From: Caballeronia calidae
GTDB lineage: Bacteria > Pseudomonadota > Gammaproteobacteria > Burkholderiales > Burkholderiaceae
Assembly (NCBI RefSeq): GCF_900044055.2
Contig: NZ_FCOX02000031.1
Span: forward strand, 42,539-106,538
DNA: 64,000 nt
Direction of reading: 5' to 3'
In this document: one piece after another, positions 52,075-60,688 of the stretch
Layout: each line of letters starts with the position of its first letter
Position numbering within the stretch: position 1 is the stretch's first letter
Translations under genes and position numbers: made by a program
The notes under the pieces: generated by a model
The model's database searches: none
Told to the model about the DNA's origin: nothing
The model's input: the letters and a program-made list of their open reading frames with translations, nothing else

Positions 52075-53166
52075 TTACCGCTTCTCCACCTCGAGGGTTT
52101 TCGCGTAGCCGGTCAGTTCGAGATATCCGTGCCCTTTTCCACCGCTGCCGTCCAGCGTGACCGCCCCTTCCCAATACAGCGCGCCGGTCGAATCGCGCGA
52201 GTCGAGCTCCTGATCGTCGATGAGCGGACTCAGCCGCCAGCGCATCCCGCCGACGCGCACGTTCATCGACACCGGATACGCCGTGTTCGTGCGCGGCGAG
52301 CGCCACTCGCGCTCGGGCGTGAACTCGACATCGCCGGGGCCGAACTGCTGCGTTCGTCCGTCGCGGTCGCGCAGCGCGGCGTGCGCCCAGACTGCGCGGC
52401 CATCGCGGGCGCGGATCTTGAAGGCCATCAGCGCGGCGCCGTCGTCGAAATTCGCGCCGAGCCAGTCCCACCCGGCGGCATCCGATGACAACAGCGTGCT
52501 CGACCATTCGTGATCGAGCCACGCACGGCCCGTCACGTCGACGCTCGCATTCGCCTTCCCCGATGCCGACGGCCGCACCACACTGCCCGTCACCTTCAGT
52601 CGGGGCTCGCTGTAGTAATAGCTCGCCTGCTCCGGCCGCGGACCTTTGCGCGAAAAGCCTTGCTCGCCCTGGAGCATCGGCGGCTGCGTCGGCGTGAAAG
52701 TGAGATGCAGCGCGAAGCCGGCGGCATCGACGACGACCGCATAGCTGCCGTCCGCCGCGCGCGTCATGCGCCACGCGTCGAGCTTGACATCGGTGTTGCC
52801 TTCCTTCGAATACACGAGGCCGAAGCCCTGCCGCGCGATGTTCTGATCGTGCACGAGCCGCCCGTACGCGGGATCGGACAGCGCCGCATGCGCGATGATC
52901 AACTGCGACGGATCGAACGCGCTCGCGCTTTCTTGCCTGCCTTTGCCCGTATTCGAGCGAAAGAACGTGATCTGGAAGCCGAGCGGCTGATGATCCGGCG
53001 TATCGAGCCAGCCGGTCGCGTACCACCATTCCGTGCGATACGCGGGATGCGCGCCGCTGTCCTTCGGCCATTCGACCGCGTGGTCCGGCACGACGGGCGC
53101 GAACGCCGGCTCATCGGCGAGCGCGGTCATCGACATCGACAGCATCACGAGCAGCAAAACCCGCAT
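52075..53166 (-). CDS. AttH/CrtC-type lipocalin-like hydratase domain protein
   Basis: A 363-residue exported protein (signal peptide LLLVMLSMSMTALA) of the carotenoid 1,2-hydratase/AttH family. Conserved segments: YRTEWWYATGWLDT, QITFFRS, GRAWLDHEWSS followed by GWDWLGANFDDGAALMAFKIR, and a second lipocalin-like barrel at the C terminus. Despite the name, most bacterial members outside photosynthetic organisms have no shown hydratase activity. The ATG overlaps the permease stop by one base, making it third in an ATPase-permease-lipocalin operon like attE-attFG-attH. Probably a periplasmic lipophile-handling protein; ligand unknown. Confidence 0.85.
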   Translation of the reverse strand: MRVLLLVMLSMSMTALADEPAFAPVVPDHAVEWPKDSGAHPAYRTEWWYATGWLDTPDHQPLGFQITFFRSNTGKGRQESASAFDPSQLIIAHAALSDPAYGRLVHDQNIARQGFGLVYSKEGNTDVKLDAWRMTRAADGSYAVVVDAAGFALHLTFTPTQPPMLQGEQGFSRKGPRPEQASYYYSEPRLKVTGSVVRPSASGKANASVDVTGRAWLDHEWSSTLLSSDAAGWDWLGANFDDGAALMAFKIRARDGRAVWAHAALRDRDGRTQQFGPGDVEFTPEREWRSPRTNTAYPVSMNVRVGGMRWRLSPLIDDQELDSRDSTGALYWEGAVTLDGSGGKGHGYLELTGYAKTLEVEKR

Positions 53167-55709
53167 CACCAGTCCTCCCGCACGGCGCGCACCGCATCGA
53201 CGGATACCGCGCGGCGTCCCGCGAGCACCGCCGTCGCGCAGGACGACGCGAGCATCACGCACGCGATGACCGCGATCATCGTCCACGGAATATGCAGCGA
53301 CATGCTCCAGTGAAACGACTGCGGATTCACGACGAACACGAGGATCAGGCTGATCGAAAAGCCGAGCGCGCAGCCCATCGCAATGCCCAGCAGCGTGAGC
53401 CATCCCGCTTCCGACGCCAGCAACGCGAAAATCTGCGCGCGCGTCACGCCGACGTGCCGCAGCATGCCGAATTCGCGCGAGCGTGCGAGCGTCTGCATCG
53501 AAAACGTCGCGCCGACGCCGAACAGCCCGATCACGATCGCCACCGCTTCCAGCAAGTACGTGACGGCAAAGCTGCGATCGAAGATGGTCAGCGTGCGCGC
53601 GCGAATCTCGCCGGGCTGCGAGAACTCGAGCGCGTCGCCGAAGGGCAGTTTTTTGATCGCATCGATGACCTGCGCCGCCGAAGCGCCCGCGCGCAACGTG
53701 ATGGCGGCATCGGTCGCGCTCGTGTCGCCGGTGAGACGCCGATAGTCCGCGATACGCATCTGCAGCGCGCCCGTCTGACGCACGTAGTCGCGCCAGATGC
53801 CCGCGACGACGAAGCGCTCGCCCGTCCCGCCGACCGGCAGATTCACGCGCTCGCCGACGCGATAGCCGTACAGATCGGCCATCGCTTCCGATGCCCAGAC
53901 CGGCGTTTCGCCTGCGCGCCACGCGGACGGCGGCAACACGTCGCCGGTCATTTGCAGCGTCGCGCCGGGATCGGCGGCGTCGATCTCGCGCGCGATCAGC
54001 GCAACGGACGGCTTCGCGGCATCGAGCGTCAGTTTCGATGTGCGCATGAACTTCGCATGCGCGATGCCGCTGGCGGCGGCAAGCTGCGTCTGCTGGTCGG
54101 AACGCAGGCCGCCGGTATCGCCGCTCGCCGCCATCCGCACATACAGATCCGCCGACAGCAGATGCGCGAGCCAGTCTTCGACCGACACGCGAAAGCTCGT
54201 CACCATGATCGCCATCGCGACGATCAGCGTGAAGCTCGACAGCACGCCGCCCATCGCGATCGACGCCTGGCCCGGCGCATTCGCGAGCCGCGCGAGCGCG
54301 AGTGTCGCGACGGCGCCGCGCGGCTTCATCGCGCGTCGAAACACGATGGCCGTGAGGCGCGGCATCAGCGCGATCCCGCCGACGAGCAGAAACCCGACGG
54401 CGAGATAGCCGGCGACGGGCGCATCGAACACGGGCGGCGCCTGCGTCAGCGCGCCGCCGATCGCGAGGCACGCGAGCGCGGGCCACGGCGTGCCGAGCGG
54501 CGCGAGCGCGGCTTCCTCGCTGCCGGCCTTCAACGCGGGCGCGGGCCGTGCGCGCGCCGCTTCGAGCGCCGGAACGAGCGTGCCCGCGAGCGCCACGCCG
54601 ATGCCGAGCGCCAGAAAAATCGCGCTGGCGACCGGCTCGAAAACGACGCGCGGCTCGACGCCCGGAAAGTAGCCGCCGCCCAGATCGCTGCCGAAGAAGC
54701 GCAGCGCGAGCGCGGCGACGGTGAAGCCGAGCGCGATGCCGAGCACGCCGCCCACGACGCCGAGCAGCGCGCCTTCGAGCATGATCTGCCGCACGAGCGC
54801 AGCGCGCGTCATGCCGAGCACGCGCAACATCGCGAATTGCGCGCGGCGGCGCACGACGCCCGCCGCCTGCGTCGAAAACACGAGAAACGCGCCGGTGAAG
54901 AGCGCGACGAGCGCGAGCACGTTCATGTTGATGCGATACGCGCGCGACAGCCGATCGGTGCGGCTTTCGACATCGCGCGTCTCCGTCACGACGAGCTGCG
55001 CGCCGAGCTCGCGTTGCAGCGCCTGCCGGAACGCATCGCGATCGACGCCGCGCGCCAGTTGCACATCGACGCGCGACAGCTTGCCGGTCATCGCGAAATG
55101 CGTCTGCACGGCGGCGATATCCATCACCGCGATGCGCTGGCCCGGACGCGTGCGCGCGATGCCGCCCGCGACGCGCAACTTCACCGGCGACGTGCCGCTC
55201 TGCAATCGAACCTGTCCGCCATCGCGCGCGGCGAGCCAGGTTTGCGCGGCGGGAGACAGAAAGATGGCGTCGCCGGCGAGCACGTCGAGCGATGCATCCG
55301 GCGACGGCACGCCGGTCAGGTCCGGCGCGATGCGCTTCGCGCGGAACACGTCGATGCCGAGCACCTTGAGCGGCGTGTTCTTGCCGGGCACGGCGGCATC
55401 GACTTCGAGTACCGGACTCGCCACCGCGACGCCCGCATGGGTCGCGAGAAGCGGATACACGTTTTCATCGATGAAGGGCTGCGCGCCGCGCACCTGCAGG
55501 TCCGCCTGCCCGGAAAGACTGCGCGCGGCGGCGGAAAACTCGTTGAAGGCCGCGCCGTTGATGAGTTGCACCGCATAACCCAGCCCGACGCCGAGCGCGA
55601 TCGTCAACATGGCGACGAGCGCGCGGCCCCGATGACTGCGCCATTGCGCGCCGAGCAGCCAGCGCGTGAGCGTGTCGAAGCGCCGATGCGTGACGGCCAT
55701 ATCGCTCAT
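53166..55709 (-). CDS. ABC transporter permease, FtsX/LolCE-like double unit
   Basis: An 847-residue membrane protein with a MacB-like periplasmic domain after the first helix and FtsX-type four-helix cores at about residues 265-420 and 715-845. Visible segments: GRALVAMLTIALGVGLGYAV, AQFAMLRVLGMTRAALVRQIMLEGALLG, and near the end MQTLARSREFGMLRHVGVTRAQIFALLASEAG. This is the mechanotransmission class, which works on lipids or envelope proteins rather than classic import. ATG 55709 overlaps the ATPase stop as ATGA; the stop overlaps the lipocalin gene start. Confidence 0.87.
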   Translation of the reverse strand: MSDMAVTHRRFDTLTRWLLGAQWRSHRGRALVAMLTIALGVGLGYAVQLINGAAFNEFSAAARSLSGQADLQVRGAQPFIDENVYPLLATHAGVAVASPVLEVDAAVPGKNTPLKVLGIDVFRAKRIAPDLTGVPSPDASLDVLAGDAIFLSPAAQTWLAARDGGQVRLQSGTSPVKLRVAGGIARTRPGQRIAVMDIAAVQTHFAMTGKLSRVDVQLARGVDRDAFRQALQRELGAQLVVTETRDVESRTDRLSRAYRINMNVLALVALFTGAFLVFSTQAAGVVRRRAQFAMLRVLGMTRAALVRQIMLEGALLGVVGGVLGIALGFTVAALALRFFGSDLGGGYFPGVEPRVVFEPVASAIFLALGIGVALAGTLVPALEAARARPAPALKAGSEEAALAPLGTPWPALACLAIGGALTQAPPVFDAPVAGYLAVGFLLVGGIALMPRLTAIVFRRAMKPRGAVATLALARLANAPGQASIAMGGVLSSFTLIVAMAIMVTSFRVSVEDWLAHLLSADLYVRMAASGDTGGLRSDQQTQLAAASGIAHAKFMRTSKLTLDAAKPSVALIAREIDAADPGATLQMTGDVLPPSAWRAGETPVWASEAMADLYGYRVGERVNLPVGGTGERFVVAGIWRDYVRQTGALQMRIADYRRLTGDTSATDAAITLRAGASAAQVIDAIKKLPFGDALEFSQPGEIRARTLTIFDRSFAVTYLLEAVAIVIGLFGVGATFSMQTLARSREFGMLRHVGVTRAQIFALLASEAGWLTLLGIAMGCALGFSISLILVFVVNPQSFHWSMSLHIPWTMIAVIACVMLASSCATAVLAGRRAVSVDAVRAVREDW

Positions 55710-56440
55710 CGCGCGAGCGTCGCGGCGTGCAGCGCGCCGTCGCTCAGCACGACCACACGATCGGCGAACGCGGCGGCGGCCTCCGAATGCGTGACCATGA
55801 CGGTCGCGGCTTGCGTCGCTTTCGTCTCGGCGCGCAGCAGTTCGAGCACTTCGTGCGCGGTGTGCGGATCGAGATTGCCGGTGGGTTCATCCGCGAGCAG
55901 CAAACGCGGCCGATGCACCAGCGCCCGCGCGATCGCCACACGCTGCAGTTCGCCGCCGGAAAGCTGGCGCGGCATGTCGTCGTCGCGTCCTTCGAGGCCG
56001 ACCGCCGCGAGCATCGCGCGCGCGGGCGCGGGCGGCATGCCGTTCAGCAGCAGCGGCACCGCGACGTTCTGATACAGCGTCAGATGCGGCAGCACGTGAA
56101 ACGCCTGGAACACGAAGCCGAGCTTTTGCCGGCGCAGGCGCGTGGCGGCATCGTCGGAGAGGCTGGAGATCGGCGCGCCGTCGATGAGCACGTCGCCGCT
56201 GTCGGCGGTATCGAGGCCCGCGATCAGATTGAGCAGCGTCGATTTGCCCACGCCCGAGTCGCCCATGATCGCGACGAACTCGCCCGCGCCGAGCGCGAAG
56301 TCGAGCGCGTCGAGCACGATGCGGCCGCCGCCATAAGTTTTTGTGAGGCGGCGGCATTCGAGGGCGGGAGCAACGTCGGAGTCGGCGGGTCGCATGTTGA
56401 GTGGCGGACAGGCTATCGGATACGCAAGCATTGTGCCCAT
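55706..56440 (-). CDS. ABC transporter ATPase, LolD/MacB type
   Basis: A 244-residue ATPase with Walker A GDSGVGKST, Q-loop FVFQAFHVLPHLTLYQNV, signature LSGGELQRVAIARAL, Walker B LLLADEPTGNLD and switch His VMVTHSEAAAAF. The AFHVLPHLT and GNLD patterns are typical of LolD/MacB ATPases that drive FtsX-type permeases. The start is uncertain: ATG 56440, 56431 or 56395 are in frame and none has a good ribosome site; 56395 gives the most usual length. It is first in the operon with the FtsX-type permease and AttH-like protein. Confidence 0.88.
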   Translation of the reverse strand: MGTMLAYPIACPPLNMRPADSDVAPALECRRLTKTYGGGRIVLDALDFALGAGEFVAIMGDSGVGKSTLLNLIAGLDTADSGDVLIDGAPISSLSDDAATRLRRQKLGFVFQAFHVLPHLTLYQNVAVPLLLNGMPPAPARAMLAAVGLEGRDDDMPRQLSGGELQRVAIARALVHRPRLLLADEPTGNLDPHTAHEVLELLRAETKATQAATVMVTHSEAAAAFADRVVVLSDGALHAATLAR

Positions 56441-56525
56441 GAATCGCGCGAGACGCTTTCATGCTCGGCCCGCAGGGTTATCCCTGAGGCCGTTTCCATT
56501 GACTTAAACCGATACGGAAATCACA

Positions 56526-56537
56526 CTGTGATCACAG
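56526..56537. promoter_or_regulatory. Palindromic candidate operator before the GntR gene
   Basis: CTGTGATCACAG is a perfect 12-bp palindrome 18 bp upstream of the GntR ATG. FCD-type GntR regulators often bind short palindromes near their own gene. It also resembles a CRP half-palindrome, so either reading is possible. Confidence 0.4.
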
Positions 56538-56554
56538 ATCATCAATCAAAGGAC

Positions 56555-57277
56555 ATGTACGTGGCGCCCCGTTCCGCATCGCCGATTCCGCAACTCGAAG
56601 TCATCGCCACCGAGACGATGGCGACCAAGGTTTATCAGCAGCTCCGCGAAGCGATCATGAGCGGCAGCTTCGCCGCCGGTCAGCCGTTGAGCCTGCGCGG
56701 TGTCGCCGAAGCGGTCGGCCTGTCGACGATGCCCGTTCGCGCCGCGCTCACGCGTCTGCGCGCGGAAGGCGCGCTGGTCGACGGCCCGTCGCGCGGTCTC
56801 ATGGTCCCGCCGATGACGCCCGACCTGCTCGAAGAGTTGCGCGACGTGCGCGTCGCGCTGGAAGGCTGCGTCGCGGAACGCGCGGCGGCGCGCATGACGA
56901 ACGACGACGTCGCCGCCGTGCAGCGCATCTTCGACGAAATGGACGCCCACGTCGAAGCCGACGACGCGCGCGCCTATCTGCGCTGCAACTTCGCGTTCCA
57001 CACGAGCATTTACCGCCATGGGGCGAGCGAGATGACGCTCGCGACGATCCAGAACATGTGGATGCGTATCGGTCCTTTCCTGAACATGGTCGCGCCCGAT
57101 GTCGCGCACATGCGCGTGTCGATGGAAGCGCATCGCCAGATCATCGACGCGCTGTGGAAGCATGACGGCGCGGCCGCACGCGAAGGCATCGCGAAGGATA
57201 TTCGCGACGCGGCGCGCGATCTCGAAACGCGTCTGCGCTCGCAGGATGCACGGATGCTGCGTCAGGCGCAAAGCTGA
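56555..57277 (+). CDS. GntR-family regulator, FCD (FadR) subgroup
   Basis: This 240-residue regulator has an N-terminal winged HTH at about residues 22-90 (KVYQQLREAIMSGSFAAGQ, SLRGVAEAVGLSTMPVRAALTRLRAEG) and a helical FCD effector domain (LRDVRVALEGCVAERAAARM, FAFHTSIYRHG, EAHRQIIDALWKHDG) whose His residues usually bind a metal and an organic acid. It lies upstream of an SDR, a BKACE enzyme and an MFS transporter on the same strand, which it probably represses. AAGGA is unusually close to the ATG. A hairpin follows the stop. Confidence 0.88.
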   Translation: MYVAPRSASPIPQLEVIATETMATKVYQQLREAIMSGSFAAGQPLSLRGVAEAVGLSTMPVRAALTRLRAEGALVDGPSRGLMVPPMTPDLLEELRDVRVALEGCVAERAAARMTNDDVAAVQRIFDEMDAHVEADDARAYLRCNFAFHTSIYRHGASEMTLATIQNMWMRIGPFLNMVAPDVAHMRVSMEAHRQIIDALWKHDGAAAREGIAKDIRDAARDLETRLRSQDARMLRQAQS

Positions 57278-57284
57278 GTCATAA

Positions 57285-57303
57285 AGGCGCGCGGTTCGCG
57301 CCT
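57285..57303. terminator. Hairpin after the GntR gene
   Basis: AGGCGCG-CGGTT-CGCGCCT, a perfect 7-bp stem 7 bp after the GntR stop. It separates the regulator from the SDR gene, suggesting partly independent transcription. There is no T run. Confidence 0.5.
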
Positions 57304-57387
57304 CTGCACACGATCATCAGTATGTCTAATCGCACGAGCGAGGACGGCGCACGTCCCCGCAAAACATAACCAGAAAGGAGTCAGACG

Positions 57388-58179
57388 ATGGATTTCATCA
57401 AAATGCTCACGCCGCGCGCCGGTTTGCGCGTGCTCATCACGGGCGGCGCATCGGGCATCGGTCTCGCGATCGCCAAGGCTTTCGTGTCGACGGGCGCGCG
57501 CGTGCATGTCTGCGATGTCGATCCGAAAGCCATCGACGCGGTATCGACCGTTTCGCCGTCGATCACCGGCACGCGTGCGGATGTCGCGAACAAGGACGAC
57601 GTGAAGCGCGTCTTCGAGGACGTCAGGCGCGAGCTCGGCGGGCTCGACGTGCTGATCAACAACGCGGGCATCGCGGGTCCGACGGGCGGCATCGACGCGA
57701 TCGATATCGACGACTGGGAAAAGACCATCGACGTGAATCTGAACAGCCAGTACTACTTCTCGCGTGAGGCGGTGCCGATGCTGCGCGAGGCGGCCGATGG
57801 CGGCGTGATCGTGTTCATGTCGTCGGTGGCGGGACGCCTCGGCTACGGCTTCCGCACGCCCTATTCCGCGACGAAGTGGGCCGTGGTCGGTCTCGCGAAG
57901 AGTCTCGCCATCGAGCTCGGCCCCGACAACATCCGCGTGAATGCGGTGCAGCCGGGCATCGTGAAGGGTCCGCGCATGGAAGGCGTGATCGCCGCGCGCG
58001 CGAAGCAGCTCGGCATCGCTTACGAAGAGATGGAGAAGCAGTATCTCGCGAAGATTTCGCTGCGCCGCATGGTCACGCAAGAGGAGATCGCGGCGAGCGT
58101 GCTGTATCTCAGCTCGCCCGCCGGCAGCGCGATCTCGGGGCAGGCGCTCTCCGTCTGCGGCAACGTCGAAACGCTCTAA
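57388..58179 (+). CDS. Short-chain dehydrogenase/reductase
   Basis: A 263-residue classical SDR. The cofactor motif TGGASGIG is at residues 18-25, NNAG at about 90, and the catalytic S with Y-x3-K (SSVAG ... YSATK) at about 145-162. An Asp after beta-2 (CDVDP) favours NAD(H). AGGAG precedes the ATG at good spacing. It sits 17 bp upstream of the BKACE gene. A plausible reading is oxidation of a beta-hydroxy acid to the beta-keto acid that BKACE cleaves; this is inferred from the pairing. Confidence 0.88.
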   Translation: MDFIKMLTPRAGLRVLITGGASGIGLAIAKAFVSTGARVHVCDVDPKAIDAVSTVSPSITGTRADVANKDDVKRVFEDVRRELGGLDVLINNAGIAGPTGGIDAIDIDDWEKTIDVNLNSQYYFSREAVPMLREAADGGVIVFMSSVAGRLGYGFRTPYSATKWAVVGLAKSLAIELGPDNIRVNAVQPGIVKGPRMEGVIAARAKQLGIAYEEMEKQYLAKISLRRMVTQEEIAASVLYLSSPAGSAISGQALSVCGNVETL

Positions 58180-58196
58180 GGAACAACGAGGAAACC

Positions 58197-59129
58197 ATGG
58201 CAACGAAACGCAAGGTCATCATCACGTGTGCGCCGACGGGCGCGATCCATACGCCGTCGATGTCGCCGTATCTGCCGGTCACGCCCGACCAGATCGCCGA
58301 AGCCGCGCTCGCGGCCGCGAAGGAAGGCGCGGCGATTCTGCATCTGCATGCGCGCGATCCCGAAGACGGCCGCCCGACGCAAGACCCCGCCGTGTTCCAG
58401 CGCTTTCTGCCGCACATCAAGTCCGAGACGGATGCGGTCATCAACCTGACGACCGGCGGCAGCCCGCACATGACGGTCGCGGAGCGCCTGAGGCCCGCGC
58501 ATCATTTCCAGCCGGAAGTGGCGTCGCTCAATATGGGCTCGATGAACTTCGGCCTTTATCCGATGCTCGATCGCTTCAAGGATCTGAAGCACGACTGGGA
58601 GCGCCAGCATCTGGAAAAGAGCCGCGACCTCGTGTTCAAGAACACGTTCGCGGATATCGAGTACATCCTGACCTCGTGCTCGGCCAACGGCACGCGCTTC
58701 GAGTTCGAGTGCTACGACATCTCGCATCTCTACAACCTCGCGCATTTCGTCGATCGCGGGCTCGTGAAGGGACCGTTCTTCGTGCAGAGCGTGTTCGGTC
58801 TGCTCGGCGGCATCGGCGCGCATCCCGAAGATCTCGCGCACATGAAGCGCACCGCCGACCGCCTCTTCGGCAACGACTATGTCTGGTCGATTCTCGGCGC
58901 GGGCCGCAATCAGATTCCGCTCGGCTCCATCGGTGTCGCGCAGGGTTCGAACGTGCGCGTCGGGCTGGAAGATTCGCTGTGGATCGGCCCGGGCCAGCTC
59001 GCCGAATCGAGCGCGGCGCAGGTCCGCAAGATCCGGCAGGTGATCGAAGGCTTGTCGCTCGAAGTCGCGACGCCCGCCGAAGCGCGCCAGATGTTGTCGC
59101 TCAAAGGCGGCGACAACGTCAACTTCTGA
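58197..59129 (+). CDS. Beta-keto acid cleavage enzyme (BKACE, DUF849)
   Basis: A 310-residue zinc enzyme of the BKACE family, which condenses a beta-keto acid with acetyl-CoA to give acetoacetate and a new acyl-CoA. Family features: ITCAPTGAIHTPSMSPYLPVTP near the N terminus, the zinc-binding HLHAR with His 49 and His 51, NLTTGG, LNMGSMNFG, FECYDISHLYNLAHF, and GLEDSLWIGPG near the C terminus. The family includes Kce (lysine fermentation) and CdhC-type dehydrocarnitine cleavage. Which beta-keto acid is used here is unknown; the neighbouring SDR, GntR and MFS genes form the rest of the pathway. Confidence 0.92.
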   Translation: MATKRKVIITCAPTGAIHTPSMSPYLPVTPDQIAEAALAAAKEGAAILHLHARDPEDGRPTQDPAVFQRFLPHIKSETDAVINLTTGGSPHMTVAERLRPAHHFQPEVASLNMGSMNFGLYPMLDRFKDLKHDWERQHLEKSRDLVFKNTFADIEYILTSCSANGTRFEFECYDISHLYNLAHFVDRGLVKGPFFVQSVFGLLGGIGAHPEDLAHMKRTADRLFGNDYVWSILGAGRNQIPLGSIGVAQGSNVRVGLEDSLWIGPGQLAESSAAQVRKIRQVIEGLSLEVATPAEARQMLSLKGGDNVNF

Positions 59130-59147
59130 TCCCCTGATCCTCTGATC

Positions 59148-59173
59148 GCACGCGCCGTGCATGCGGCGCGTGC
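59148..59173. terminator. Hairpin after the BKACE gene
   Basis: GCACGCGCCG-TGCATG-CGGCGCGTGC is a perfect 10-bp stem shortly after the BKACE stop. It may reduce read-through into the transporter gene 115 bp further on. No T run. Confidence 0.55.
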
Positions 59174-59288
59174 TCACGCAATCACAACACAAAAAATATA
59201 ACGCTCACGGAGACACGTCCTTGAAACGCCTTCCCGACACCGCATTGCCTACGCGCATCGCGCGTCTTTTCTGATTCCGGGAGTCATC

Positions 59289-60620
59289 ATGTCCAAGCCC
59301 AACACCACGAGCGCCGCGCCGCACGCGTCGCTCAACAGCCTGATGCTGCGCAAGCTGATGCCCTTGCTCGTGATCGTCTACGTCATCAGCTTTCTCGACC
59401 GCACGAATATCGCGCTCGCGAAGCATTCGATGAGCGTCGACCTCGGCATCTCCGCCGCCGCGTACGGACTCGGCGCGGGCCTCTTCTTCCTGACCTACGC
59501 GGCCTTCGAGATTCCCAGCAATCTCATCATGCACAAGGTGGGCGCGCGCTTCTGGATCACGCGCATCATGGTGACGTGGGGCGCGCTGTCCGTCGCGATG
59601 GCCTTCGTTACCGGCGAAACCTCGTTCTATGTGATGCGTCTTCTGCTCGGCGCCGCCGAAGCGGGTCTCTTTCCCGGCGTGATGCTCTATCTCACGTACT
59701 GGTTCGGCCGTGAAGAACGTGCCCGCGCGACCGGCTATTTCCTGCTCGGCGTGTGCGTGGCGAATATCGTCGGCGGGCCGCTCGGCGGAGCGCTGCTCGA
59801 GCTCGACGGAATGCTCGGCTTTCACGGCTGGCAATGGCTCTTCGTGATCGAAGGCGTGCCCGCGATCCTGCTCGCCTTCGTCGTGTGGAAGATGCTGCCC
59901 GATCGCCCGACGAGCGCGCCCTGGCTCTCGCGCGATGAAGCCGTCGCGCTGGAGCGCCGCCTCGCCGCCGAAAACGATGCGCAAGGCAGCGCTCATGGCG
60001 CCGGCGCTTTCCGCAGCGTCCTCGGCGATCGTCAGGTGTGGCTCGCGATTCTCGTCTACTTCTGCCATCAACTGACGATCTACACGGTGATCTTCTTTCT
60101 GCCGGGGATCATCGGCAAATCGGGGCATTTTTCGCCGCTCATGATCGGCCTGCTCACCGCGACGCCCTGGGTCGCCGCGGCCATCGGCGCGGCCACGCTG
60201 CCGCGCTTCGCGAGCAATTCGTCGAAGAGCCGCCGCATGTTGATCGGCGGGCTCGTCATCATGGCCTCGGGCATGCTGATCGCCGCATGGTCGACGCCCG
60301 CGATCGGGCTTCTGGGCGTGTGCCTGTCCGCGTCGATGTTCTTCGTCGTGCAGTCGATCATCTTCACGTTCCCGTCGTCGCGGCTCTCGGGCAGCGCGCT
60401 CGCGGGCGGCCTCGGCCTCGTCAACTCGTGCGGCCTGCTCGGCGGCTTCGTCGGTCCGACGGTGATGGGCATCATCGAGCAGACGACCGGCCGCGCGATG
60501 AACGGTCTCGTGTGTCTCGCGGTTGCGTTGCTGATCGCGGCGGTGTGCAGCGCGCGCCTGCGCCACGGCAACGAGCAACGCGCCGACGACAAGCGCCGCG
60601 GTGTGATGTCCAACGCGTGA
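59289..60620 (+). CDS. MFS transporter, anion:cation symporter (ACS) family
   Basis: A 443-residue 12-TM permease with the ACS-family start MPLLVIVYVISFLDRTNIALAK, the helix YAAFEIPSNLIMHKVGAR, the LLLGAAEAGLFPGVMLYLTYWF signature and WQWLFVIEGVPAI. ACS members import organic acids such as tartrate, phthalate, galactarate or pantothenate. It follows the BKACE gene on the same strand and probably imports the substrate of that pathway. A ribosome site GGGAG lies upstream of the ATG. Confidence 0.88.
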   Translation: MSKPNTTSAAPHASLNSLMLRKLMPLLVIVYVISFLDRTNIALAKHSMSVDLGISAAAYGLGAGLFFLTYAAFEIPSNLIMHKVGARFWITRIMVTWGALSVAMAFVTGETSFYVMRLLLGAAEAGLFPGVMLYLTYWFGREERARATGYFLLGVCVANIVGGPLGGALLELDGMLGFHGWQWLFVIEGVPAILLAFVVWKMLPDRPTSAPWLSRDEAVALERRLAAENDAQGSAHGAGAFRSVLGDRQVWLAILVYFCHQLTIYTVIFFLPGIIGKSGHFSPLMIGLLTATPWVAAAIGAATLPRFASNSSKSRRMLIGGLVIMASGMLIAAWSTPAIGLLGVCLSASMFFVVQSIIFTFPSSRLSGSALAGGLGLVNSCGLLGGFVGPTVMGIIEQTTGRAMNGLVCLAVALLIAAVCSARLRHGNEQRADDKRRGVMSNA

Positions 60621-60640
60621 TCCTCTGACGCTTCGACCGG

Positions 60641-60682
60641 CACGCCGTGATCGCGCAAACTCGCTTGCGCGGTCACGGCGTG
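60641..60682. terminator. Long bidirectional hairpin between convergent genes
   Basis: CACGCCGTGA pairs with TCACGGCGTG and CGCGCAA with TTGCGCG around a 6-nt loop, giving an 18-bp stem with one T-G wobble. It lies between the MFS stop and the convergent propeller lipoprotein stop and likely terminates both. Confidence 0.65.
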
Positions 60683-60688
60683 ACTGCT

